The position numbers and the translations under genes are program-made. From Spartobacteria bacterium (GTDB lineage: Bacteria > Verrucomicrobiota > Verrucomicrobiae > Chthoniobacterales > UBA6821), in contig PLEU01000083.1 of assembly GCA_003136515.1 (NCBI GenBank), forward strand, positions 25,277-31,696: a DNA stretch of 6,420 nt, written 5' to 3'. The notes under the pieces were generated by a model. The model did not search any database. It was given only the letters and a program-made list of their open reading frames with translations, and had not been told where the DNA came from. This document shows, in pieces, positions 1 to 5,681 of this stretch; positions within the stretch are counted from its first letter, which is position 1, and every line of letters starts with the position of its first letter.

Positions 1-1331
1 ACACTCCAGGCTGCCTGAATCGCGGCTCCGAGAGCGGCTCCCTCGCTGGAGGTCAGCGTGACCGTGGGGACTCCAAAGATGTCGGCGCAGAGTTGACGCC
101 AAAAGGGGCTTTGGCTTCCACCTCCGGTGATGCGGATTTCGGTGGGGATGACTCCGAGGCTGCGGAATCTCTCAAGTCCATAGGCAAGACCAAGCGTCAC
201 TCCTTCCATGGAGGCGCGGGCAAGGTGTGGAGCGGTGAGGTTTTTTGTCGTGATGCCGTGCAGAACGCCGCTGCCGTGCGGGAGGTTGGGAGTCCGCTCC
301 CCGGCGAGATAGGGGAGGAGTAAAAGTCCATCGCTACCGGCGGGCACGCTGGCCGCTTCCGTGTCGTATCCCGCATGGCTCCATCCTGAGAAAAGAGCAC
401 GGGTGAGTTCCGTGACGAGCGTCACATTCATCGTGCAGGCAAGAGGCAGCCAATGACCGGTGCTGTCGCAGAAGGCAGCCATTTCGCCCTGCGGATCAAT
501 CACCGGCTTCTCACTGAAGGCATAGAGCGTCCCCGAGGTGCCGAGGCTTGCCGTCATGATGCCGGGGCGGACATTACCCGTGCCGATGGCTCCCATCATG
601 TTGTCGCCACCACCGCCGCTGATCGTGATGTTTCCTGAAAGACTCCACTGAGCGACAAGCTCGGGACGAAGGTGGCCTGCCGGTTCGGCAGAGAGGCGCA
701 GGGGAGGAAGTTTTTCAAGAAGTCCCGGAGCGACGGCATCGAGGACGGGCTGTGACCAGGTGCGGGTGTGGACATCGAGAAGCGCCGTTCCGGAGGCGTC
801 ACCGAACTCCATGCTCTTGCTGCCGCTCAACCACCAGTTGATATAGTCATGGGGGAGAAGCACTGAGGTGGTTTTTTCCCAATGCTGAGGCTCATTCTGG
901 CGTACCCAGAGGATCTTGGGAGCTGTGTAGCCGGTGAGCATTGCATTGCCGGTGAGCGCCACCACGGACTCTTCTCCTCCGAGGGACTTGGTTAGTTCTT
1001 CGCATTGCCGGGCGGTGGAGGTGTCGCACCAGAGCTTGGCTGGCCGGACAACCCGGTCGTTGGCATCCAGTAGGACGAGACCATGCTGCTGACCGCTCAC
1101 GCCAATACCGACGATTTCATTTTTGCGACTGCCGAGTTTCTGAAGGACTTCGCCAGTCGTCCTCTCGACAGCGGCGATCCAGACGGCAGGATCTTGTTCC
1201 ATAGAACCTGCACCCCGGCTTTCCACGAATCCATAAGACTGTGGCGCGCTGGCCAGAATGGCTCCCGTGGCGAGGTCAAGGGCTATGGTTTTGGTGCTTT
1301 GAGTTCCACTGTCGATGCCGAGGGTAATCAT
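1..1331 (-). CDS. xylB: Xylulokinase (FGGY carbohydrate kinase), C-terminus cut by window edge
   Basis: Cytoplasmic kinase that phosphorylates D-xylulose with ATP to xylulose 5-phosphate, feeding the pentose phosphate pathway. The minus-strand frame is open from ATG at 1331 to the window edge: 443 codons, with roughly 50 residues missing compared with the usual ~490. FGGY landmarks appear in order. The N-terminal lobe starts MITLGIDSGTQSTK with Asp7; a substrate-loop GQQHG lies at 80-84, matching GQMHG of E. coli XylB. The catalytic base is Asp243 in GGGGDNMMGA. The ATP lobe has LGTSGT around 264-268, then LLPYLAGERTP, and an adenosine-binding ITGGGSQSPFWRQL near 401-414. The Gln-His-Gly loop and GERTP favour xylulokinase over glycerol or gluconate kinase. 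The nearest upstream gene is divergent rplS, and no xylose isomerase or transporter is visible. There is no clear Shine-Dalgarno before the start. Family is certain; substrate is likely. Confidence 0.93.
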   Translation of the reverse strand, partial: MITLGIDSGTQSTKTIALDLATGAILASAPQSYGFVESRGAGSMEQDPAVWIAAVERTTGEVLQKLGSRKNEIVGIGVSGQQHGLVLLDANDRVVRPAKLWCDTSTARQCEELTKSLGGEESVVALTGNAMLTGYTAPKILWVRQNEPQHWEKTTSVLLPHDYINWWLSGSKSMEFGDASGTALLDVHTRTWSQPVLDAVAPGLLEKLPPLRLSAEPAGHLRPELVAQWSLSGNITISGGGGDNMMGAIGTGNVRPGIMTASLGTSGTLYAFSEKPVIDPQGEMAAFCDSTGHWLPLACTMNVTLVTELTRALFSGWSHAGYDTEAASVPAGSDGLLLLPYLAGERTPNLPHGSGVLHGITTKNLTAPHLARASMEGVTLGLAYGLERFRSLGVIPTEIRITGGGSQSPFWRQLCADIFGVPTVTLTSSEGAALGAAIQAAWS

Positions 1332-1341
1332 AGAGTTTGGG

Positions 1342-1370
1342 AGAATGATCCCGGAGGGACAAATTGCCAA
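1342..1370 (-). promoter_or_regulatory. Possible xylB promoter
   Basis: On the minus strand, TTGGCA (1370-1365) and CATTCT (1347-1342) are separated by 17 nt. The -35 match to TTGACA is good and the -10 match to TATAAT is poor. Transcription would start about 4 nt before the xylB ATG, giving a nearly leaderless message, in keeping with the lack of a Shine-Dalgarno. Weak call. Confidence 0.2.
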
Positions 1371-1385
1371 GGCGCGAGAATGTGC

Positions 1386-1402
1386 GCTCTCTGAAGGAGA
1401 GC
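1386..1402. repeat. Perfect inverted repeat between xylB and rplS
   Basis: GCTCTC (1386-1391) and GAGAGC (1397-1402) form a perfect 6-bp inverted repeat with a 5-nt spacer, TGAAG. It lies 55-71 bp upstream of the xylB start on the minus strand and 134-150 bp upstream of rplS. The arms lie within a broader partial symmetry, with AATG before and CATT after. This could be an operator for a sugar-responsive regulator of xylB or a small hairpin; no regulator gene is in view. The symmetry is seen directly; the function is inference. Confidence 0.4.
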
Positions 1403-1466
1403 ATTGAATAAATCCCATGACGGCTTCTATGCGATTTAGCCAGCGTTTCCCGAATGGTTTTACTTC

Positions 1467-1495
1467 TTGCCAAGGCACTCGGAAGCGGGCATTCT
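1467..1495 (+). promoter_or_regulatory. Possible rplS promoter
   Basis: TTGCCA (1467-1472) and CATTCT (1490-1495) are separated by 17 nt, with the rplS ATG about 40 nt downstream. The -35 is a fair match and the -10 is weak. The arrangement mirrors the xylB candidate on the other strand, which mildly raises its credibility. Nothing else in 1403-1535 looks more like a promoter. Weak call. Confidence 0.2.
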
Positions 1496-1535
1496 ACCCG
1501 ACCACTTTAGAGCACTTTCCGGCCAAATTTTTGTC

Positions 1536-1892
1536 ATGAGCATCATCAACACCATCGAAAAAGAACAGTTCAAGACCGACCTCGTACCGTTTGAGGTGGG
1601 TGATTCCATCAGCGTCCACACACGCGTGATCGAGGGTGACAAGGAGCGTATTCAGAAATATTCCGGTATTGTGATCGGTCGCAAGGGAACCGGCATCAAT
1701 GCCAACTTTACTGTCCGTCGCGTCAGCTTCGGCGAGGGTGTCGAGCGTGTTTTCCCTCTCCATTCTCCCCGCATTGCCAAGGTGGAAGTTGAAAAGCGCG
1801 GTTCCATCCGTCGTTCCAAGCTCAACTACCTCCGTGATCGCAAGGGCAAGGCTGCCGTTACGGTGAAGGAAAAGGCCTTTGATCAAGCTTAA
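1536..1892 (+). CDS. rplS: 50S ribosomal protein L19
   Basis: Component of the large ribosomal subunit, located near the interface with the 30S subunit. The 118-residue product matches the length and layout of bacterial L19: an N-terminal helix ([16 protein letters not shown]), then [44 protein letters not shown]. Next come the hallmark [15 protein letters not shown] and the basic tail [16 protein letters not shown]. The ATG at 1536 is preferred over an in-frame TTG at 1467 because L19 starts at this Met and the 23 extra residues resemble no L19 extension. No Shine-Dalgarno is visible before it. In many bacteria rplS follows trmD in an rpsP-rimM-trmD-rplS operon; here it is first, divergent from xylB, and leads an rplS-rnhB-yraN run. 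The C-terminal tail (VKEKAFDQA) is not conserved in the family. Confidence 0.97.
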   Translation: MSIINTIEKEQFKTDLVPFEVGDSISVHTRVIEGDKERIQKYSGIVIGRKGTGINANFTVRRVSFGEGVERVFPLHSPRIAKVEVEKRGSIRRSKLNYLRDRKGKAAVTVKEKAFDQA

Positions 1893-1941
1893 TCCTAAAA
1901 AGATTAAGGAGGATTAAGGCTAAGGATTAAGCCTGCTAGGC
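1887..1941 (+). repeat. Cluster of GATTAAG repeats and competing hairpins after rplS
   Basis: GATTAAG occurs three times, at 1902-1908, 1912-1918 and 1925-1931. GCTTAATCCT (1887-1896), which includes the rplS stop codon, is complementary to AGGATTAAGC (1923-1932) over 10 bp. Its inner 9 bp can pair instead with AGGATTAAG (1910-1918). Two further short stems share these bases: AGGCT (1917-1921) with AGCCT (1930-1934), and GCCT (1931-1934) with AGGC (1938-1941). The stems cannot all form at once. No run of T follows, so it is not a classical intrinsic terminator. It could be an RNA-processing or attenuation site between rplS and rnhB, or simple repeat expansion. Confidence 0.5.
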
Positions 1942-2007
1942 CAAAGTTTCCGTAGTGCGTGGGATTTTAAGGTTTATTCACTTCCTGCAATAGCTCATCT
2001 TTTTCCC

Positions 2008-2649
2008 ATGACGAACAGACGTCGCGGGCCCTCCCTCCTCCACGAAGAGGAACTTCATGCACGAGGCATTGAACCAGTCGCGGGAGTCGATGAAGCAGGG
2101 CGAGGTCCTCTGGCCGGCCCGGTTGTGGCGGCAGCGGTGATTCTTCCGAAGGGATTTTCCTTGGAGGGAGTTGATGACTCCAAGAAACTGACGCACCAGC
2201 AGAGAGAAGAGCTCTTTATTGAACTCACGGAGAACAACGAAATTATATATGCCGTGGGTCAGGCCAGTGATGAGGAAATCGGGCAACTCAATATTCTCCG
2301 AGCCACCGCGCTTGCCATGCTCAGAGCCCTTGAGGGACTGTTGCAACAGGAACGCCCCCCGGTCCACGCTTTGGTCGATGGTCTTCCGGTCAAAGGATTG
2401 CCTCTGGAGCAGACGGCTCTTGTGGGGGGGGATGGGCTAAGTCTCAGTATTGCCGCCGCCAGCATCATAGCGAAAGTGACGAGGGACCGTCTCATGGAGG
2501 CAGTCGATCAGCTCTATCCACAGTATGGGTTTGCCCAACATCGGGGCTATGCCACGGCCCATCATCTGGCTATGTTGAGAACACATGGCCCTTGCCCGCA
2601 TCATCGCCTCGGTTTTTCACCGGTCGATCAACTTTCCTTCGGCTTTTAG
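2008..2649 (+). CDS. rnhB: Ribonuclease HII
   Basis: Endonuclease that cuts the RNA strand of RNA-DNA hybrids and nicks at single ribonucleotides in DNA, starting ribonucleotide excision repair; cytoplasmic and metal-dependent. The 213-residue product is normal length for the family. All four acidic active-site residues are present: Asp28 and Glu29 in VAGVDEAGRGPLAGPV, Asp124 in ALVDG, and Asp160 in AKVTRDR. Other family signatures are DDSKKLT (56-62), the long AAASIIAKVTRD block, and YGFAQHRGYATAHHLAMLRTHGPCPHHRLGFSPV near the C-terminus. The ATG at 2008 gives the usual short lead before the first motif and has no Shine-Dalgarno (it is preceded by a pyrimidine stretch). It lies 115 bp after rplS and likely shares its transcript. 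The gap between the two holds the hairpin cluster. Confidence 0.97.
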   Translation: MTNRRRGPSLLHEEELHARGIEPVAGVDEAGRGPLAGPVVAAAVILPKGFSLEGVDDSKKLTHQQREELFIELTENNEIIYAVGQASDEEIGQLNILRATALAMLRALEGLLQQERPPVHALVDGLPVKGLPLEQTALVGGDGLSLSIAAASIIAKVTRDRLMEAVDQLYPQYGFAQHRGYATAHHLAMLRTHGPCPHHRLGFSPVDQLSFGF

Positions 2650-2677
2650 AGGTGGGCAGAATATTCCGGAAGGTCAT

Positions 2678-3043
2678 TTGGCGCTGGGAAGGTGGGGAGA
2701 GGAAAAGGCGGCCCTCCATGTGCAAGGTCTCGGCTGGAAGATTCTGAGAAAAAACTTCCGCGCTCCCGGAGGAGGGGAGGTTGATCTCGTCTGCCGGGAT
2801 CATGACGCACTTGTTTTTGTGGAGGAGAAGCCCCGCCGTAGCGAGGAGATGGGCCGCCCCCTTGATGCTGTGGATGAGAAGAAACAGCGGCTCATCCGCC
2901 GGGGTGCCCTCTACTGGCTGCGCCTACTGGAAATGCCCGAAATCACTTTTCGCTTCGATGTGATCGAGGTGCTGGCCACCGATCCGCTTGAAATCCGGGT
3001 GATCGAAAGTGCCTTCACGCTGCCTGATCCGTTGCGCTATTGA
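2678..3043 (+). CDS. yraN: YraN/UPF0102 family nuclease-like protein
   Basis: Member of the YraN (UPF0102) family, a small PD-(D/E)xK nuclease-fold protein of poorly defined role, often next to rnhB. From TTG 2678 it has 121 residues, typical for the family, and opens with the expected GRWGEEKAALHV segment. The fold's acidic residues are visible: Glu8/Glu9, Glu34 and Asp36 in GGGEVDLV, and Glu49-x-Lys51. The C-terminal FRFDVIEV strand is also present. The usual VEVKTR reads VEEKPR, with the ExK pair kept. Start choice: the frame is open further up to ATG 2585, but that start overlaps rnhB by 65 bp and adds 31 residues encoded by conserved rnhB sequence. The TTG has GGAAGG (2668-2673) 4 nt upstream, the best ribosome site in the window. 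Family identity is strong; the start is uncertain. Confidence 0.85.
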   Translation: MALGRWGEEKAALHVQGLGWKILRKNFRAPGGGEVDLVCRDHDALVFVEEKPRRSEEMGRPLDAVDEKKQRLIRRGALYWLRLLEMPEITFRFDVIEVLATDPLEIRVIESAFTLPDPLRY

Positions 3044-3051
3044 TAGGAAGG

Positions 3052-3116
3052 TTCTCCCGCAGGGGAAATTCACGGAGACAAAAAGATTCTCCCGCCGAGA
3101 CGCAGGGACGCAGAGA
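3052..3116. repeat. Tandem octamers (consensus CGCAGAGA) with flanking direct repeat
   Basis: Three octamers stand in tandem at 3093-3116: CGCCGAGA, CGCAGGGA and CGCAGAGA. A related CACGGAGA lies at 3071-3078. TTCTCCCGC occurs at both 3052-3060 and 3087-3095. From memory, similar CGCAGAGA-rich and CACGGAGA-rich intergenic tracts recur in many environmental genomes as dispersed repeats, so this may be a degenerate copy. That link cannot be tested from one window. It lies just after yraN and before a decayed toxin gene, suggesting a turnover-prone spacer. Confidence 0.5.
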
Positions 3117-3164
3117 GTGAAAGGATTCTGAAGTCGGGATTCGGGAGGGGAGCATGGGGAGGCT

Positions 3165-3302
3165 GAAAAATCCCTTTGCCGCACGCTGGATTTGCTCCAC
3201 ATCGCCAGTGCACGGAGTCTGGGTTGTCGGGAGTTTGTTCCCACGGATAAGCGACAGGCCAAGGCGGCTCGTCTGCTGAATCTGAATGTTACCGAGTTTT
3301 AG
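3165..3302 (+). pseudogene. 3' remnant of a PIN-domain (VapC-like) toxin gene
   Basis: The frame ending at TAG 3300-3302 encodes SLCRTLDLLHIASARSLG followed by CREFVPTDKRQAKAARLLNL and NVTEF. This matches the C-terminal third of VapC-type PIN ribonucleases: the (R)(T/S)LDLLHxAxA helix carrying one active-site Asp (codon 3189-3191), then REFvxxDxRQ with the next Asp (codon 3246-3248), then the A..LxLxV tail. The N-terminal part, with the first active-site Asp, is absent. In frame, only unrelated sequence precedes it, back to a TGA at 3129-3131, and there is no credible start. No antitoxin gene is adjacent. The remnant would be non-functional. The left boundary is approximate; identity rests on the motif pattern alone. 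Confidence 0.65.
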
Positions 3303-3547
3303 GAAGCATCTCCTGATGCCACCTATCCCGGCGGCCCGCTGGAACTCACTCTTTCAGGCTTCTCATTGGCCTCACTTCTCCCTATCCCTGCCTGCTCCCC
3401 CCCATTCCAATAAGTGATGGACTCATAAGCATGATTCGAGCTGCTGGCCTCGGTTTCCCGAATGGCCAAGGGCGGCAGCATGGAGAGGCCTCCATCAGTG
3501 ATGACTTTCTGAAGTAACGTTAAACACACCCACCATAGAATCACTCT
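3303..3547 (+). promoter_or_regulatory. Spacer upstream of sugar operon with a likely -10 box
   Basis: No convincing gene is seen in this stretch on either strand. TAGAAT at 3536-3541 matches the sigma-70 -10 consensus in 5 of 6 positions and ends 6 nt before the ATG at 3548. Transcription would begin at or beside the start codon, making a leaderless mRNA. No good -35 hexamer sits 16-18 nt upstream. A short palindrome, GAGGCCTC (3485-3492), within TGGAG(AGGC-type centre)CTCCA is the only other symmetric element. Promoter use is inference. Confidence 0.35.
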
Positions 3548-4600
3548 ATGTCCATCGCCTTGGTTACCGGCTCTGCCGGCCTCATCGGTTCTGAAACCTG
3601 CAAGCGCTTCGCTGCGGAGGGGCTGGATGTCATCGGGATCGACAATGACATGCGCTCCTACTTTTTTGGCAAGGAGGCCTCCACCATCTCGACCCAGCAC
3701 AAGCTGGAGAAGGAGCTTCGGGGATACCGTCACCGCTCCATCGACATTCGTGATGCTGAAGCGCTCGACGCCCTCTTTGCCGAGTTTGGCTCCGCAATTT
3801 CCGTCGTGGTGCATACGGCGGCACAGCCTTCCCATGACTGGGCGGCACGCGAGCCGCAGACCGACTTCGGGGTCAATGCCACGGGCACGCTGAATATCCT
3901 GGAGGCGACCCGTCGCCATGCACCCGATGCTGTCTTTATCTTCACCAGCACCAACAAAGTCTATGGAGACACCCCCAACCGCCTTCCCCTCATCGAGCTG
4001 GAATCACGCTGGGAGATCGATCCCTCCCATCCCTATCAGATTGGCATTGATGAGAGCATGTCGATTGATCAGACCAAGCACAGCCTCTTTGGAGCGAGCA
4101 AGGTGGCTGCCGATATTCTCGTGCAGGAGTATGGCCGCTACTTCGGAATGCCCACAGGCTGCTTCCGGGGAGGCTGTCTCACCGGCCCTGCCCATGCCGG
4201 AGCCGAGCTGCATGGATTCCTCTCTTATCTGGTGAAATGCACCGTCACTGGAACGCCCTACCGGATCTTTGGTTACAAGGGAAAGCAGGTGCGGGACAAT
4301 ATCCACAGTCACGATTTGGTGGAGGCCTTCTGGCAGTTCTTCCGGGCTCCGCGTCGTGGCGAAGTCTATAACATCGGCGGTAGTCGCCACTCCAACTGCT
4401 CCATGCTGGAGGCCATCGCCATCAGTGAGGAACTCAGTGGCAAGAAGCTCGATTACAGCTATGTGGAGGATAACCGCATCGGCGATCACATCTGGTGGAT
4501 CAGCGATGTGAGGAAATTCCAGGCGCACTATCCCGAGTGGAAGTATCGTTATGATCTGCGCGGGTTTCTGGGAGAGATTCACGCCGCCTGCATCGGCTGA
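3548..4600 (+). CDS. NAD-dependent epimerase/dehydratase, CDP-paratose 2-epimerase-like (extended SDR)
   Basis: Extended short-chain dehydrogenase acting on a nucleotide-linked sugar, cytoplasmic, for surface glycan synthesis. The 350 residues start with the NAD-binding TGSAGLIG (7-14) and acidic IDND, typical of NAD preference. [10 protein letters not shown] and the [13 protein letters not shown] helix follow, then TSTNKVYGD with Thr135 at the catalytic Ser/Thr site. The YxxxK site reads Phe181-GAS-Lys185, so the usual catalytic Tyr is replaced. The second half has VFRGG-type sequence ([25 protein letters not shown]), [26 protein letters not shown] and [12 protein letters not shown], resembling the tyvelose/CDP-paratose 2-epimerase branch. 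It is the first gene of the block; its stop overlaps the next start (TGATG at 4598-4602), implying translational coupling. No Shine-Dalgarno. The exact substrate is unknown; the SDR assignment is firm. Confidence 0.88.
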   Translation: MSIALVTGSAGLIGSETCKRFAAEGLDVIGIDNDMRSYFFGKEASTISTQHKLEKELRGYRHRSIDIRDAEALDALFAEFGSAISVVVHTAAQPSHDWAAREPQTDFGVNATGTLNILEATRRHAPDAVFIFTSTNKVYGDTPNRLPLIELESRWEIDPSHPYQIGIDESMSIDQTKHSLFGASKVAADILVQEYGRYFGMPTGCFRGGCLTGPAHAGAELHGFLSYLVKCTVTGTPYRIFGYKGKQVRDNIHSHDLVEAFWQFFRAPRRGEVYNIGGSRHSNCSMLEAIAISEELSGKKLDYSYVEDNRIGDHIWWISDVRKFQAHYPEWKYRYDLRGFLGEIHAACIG

Positions 4601-5661
4601 TGAAGATCCTTATCACAGGAATCTGTGGATTCGTCGGATCGGAGATTGCCCGGGAGCTGAAGTCCCGGCAGCCCGAGACCCAAATCTGGGGACTTGATAA
4701 CTTCTCCCGCGCGGGGAGTCGGCTCAATGAGGTTCCACTCCGTGCTCTCGGCATGGAGATTGTCGAAGGGGACATTCGCAACCCTGCCGACCTTGAGAAG
4801 ATTCCTGAGGTTGACTGGGTCATCGATGCCGCTGCCAATCCCAGCGTGCTTGCCGGAGTCGATGGCTCGACCAGCTCCTTTGATCTCCTTGATCACAATC
4901 TGATCGGCACCATCCGGCTGCTTGAGTTCTGCAAACAGCATCGCTCTGGCTTCCTTCTCCTGAGTACCAGCCGGGTCTATTCCATCGCGCCGCTCGCCGG
5001 GCTTGCCGTGCGGGCTAAAGATAACGCATTCATTCCCGAGCCGAACAAGTTGGCCGGATTCGGCGTGAAAGGAATTCGCGAGGACTTCTCGACCATCCCC
5101 CCCCTCTCACTCTACGGCACATCCAAGAAAGCCTCGGAGCTCCTCGCGCTCGAATATGGAGCGGCCTTTGACTTTCCGGTCTGGATCAACCGCTGCGGCG
5201 TCATGGCCGGAGCAGGACAGTTCGGAAAGGCTGACCAAGGTATTTTCAGTTTCTGGGTGCATCGTTGGGCAAGTGGGAATCCCCTGCGCTACATTGGATT
5301 TGGAGGGCATGGCTGGCAGGTTAGGGATTGCCTCCATCCCCGCGATTTGGTCTCCCTGCTCTGGCGGCAGATGAGGGAGGCAGGATATAATGCCCCACGC
5401 ATTGTGAATCTCTCCGGCGGAGCAAAGAGTGCCACCTCGCTGGCCCAGCTCAGTGAGTGGTGCGGTAAGCGCTTCGGGCCACGCTCGGTGGAGGCTGATC
5501 AGGCACCACGACCTTTTGATCTCCCTTGGGTTGTTCTCGACAGCTCCCTGGCCGAAGAGACTTGGGGATGGAAACCCGAGACTTCCGTGGAAACCATTCT
5601 TGAGGAAATCGCCACCCATGCCGAAGCTCATCCCGATTGGCTTGCCATCACCGGAGGATAG
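4600..5661 (+). CDS. NAD(P)-dependent epimerase/dehydratase (extended SDR), second of a pair
   Basis: A second extended SDR of 353 residues, likely acting on the same or a following nucleotide-sugar intermediate. The dinucleotide loop is TGICGFVG (6-13), followed by LDNFSR. DAAANPSVLAGVDGSTSS occupies the usual HxAA position. The active site is complete: Thr123 in LSTSRVY, and Tyr172-GTS-Lys176. Downstream, WINRCGVMAGAGQFGKADQGIFSFWV, YIGFGGHGWQVRDCLHPRDLVSLL and the NLSGG segment match the substrate half of Tyv-like epimerases, where FGxxGxQVRD is typical. A long insert (about 128-165) between the catalytic Thr and Tyr is unlike standard UDP-glucose epimerase. It starts on the stop codon of the preceding gene and ends 20 bp before the glycosyltransferase, so the three are one operon. 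It is distinct in sequence from its neighbour, not a recent duplicate. Substrate unknown. Confidence 0.87.
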   Translation: MKILITGICGFVGSEIARELKSRQPETQIWGLDNFSRAGSRLNEVPLRALGMEIVEGDIRNPADLEKIPEVDWVIDAAANPSVLAGVDGSTSSFDLLDHNLIGTIRLLEFCKQHRSGFLLLSTSRVYSIAPLAGLAVRAKDNAFIPEPNKLAGFGVKGIREDFSTIPPLSLYGTSKKASELLALEYGAAFDFPVWINRCGVMAGAGQFGKADQGIFSFWVHRWASGNPLRYIGFGGHGWQVRDCLHPRDLVSLLWRQMREAGYNAPRIVNLSGGAKSATSLAQLSEWCGKRFGPRSVEADQAPRPFDLPWVVLDSSLAEETWGWKPETSVETILEEIATHAEAHPDWLAITGG

Positions 5662-5681
5662 AGGTGTTTTTACCAAGCAAG

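Noticed and set aside
93..802. Several short plus- and minus-strand open frames across the xylB region
   Set aside because: They overlap the well-supported xylulokinase frame in other frames and show no family motifs.
1445..1457. 13-bp sequence GTTTCCCGAATGG repeated at 3453-3465
   Set aside because: A shared 13-mer is close to chance expectation in a window this size, and the flanks do not match.
1467..1535. In-frame upstream TTG extension of rplS
   Set aside because: The 23 added residues match no L19 N-terminus; the ATG at 1536 gives the normal protein. TTGCCA here is better read as a possible -35.
2424..2431. Run of eight G in rnhB as a possible frameshift site
   Set aside because: The frame and conserved motifs continue intact on both sides, and the encoded VGGD is compatible with the RNase HII family.
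3052..3066. Possible intrinsic terminator after yraN
   Set aside because: The stem has mismatches and no T run follows it.
3303..3413. Open frame continuing after the PIN remnant stop, with a Pro/Leu/Ser-rich translation
   Set aside because: No start codon, no domain and low-complexity character; best explained as a chance open stretch.
3323..3919. Minus-strand open frame of about 198 codons across the spacer and the start of the first epimerase
   Set aside because: Most of it lies antisense to the conserved NAD-binding region; the translation shows no recognisable domain. GC-rich antisense frames are expected here.
4004..4582. Minus-strand open frame of about 192 codons antisense to the first epimerase
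   Set aside because: A shadow of conserved coding sequence; no independent motif or ribosome site.
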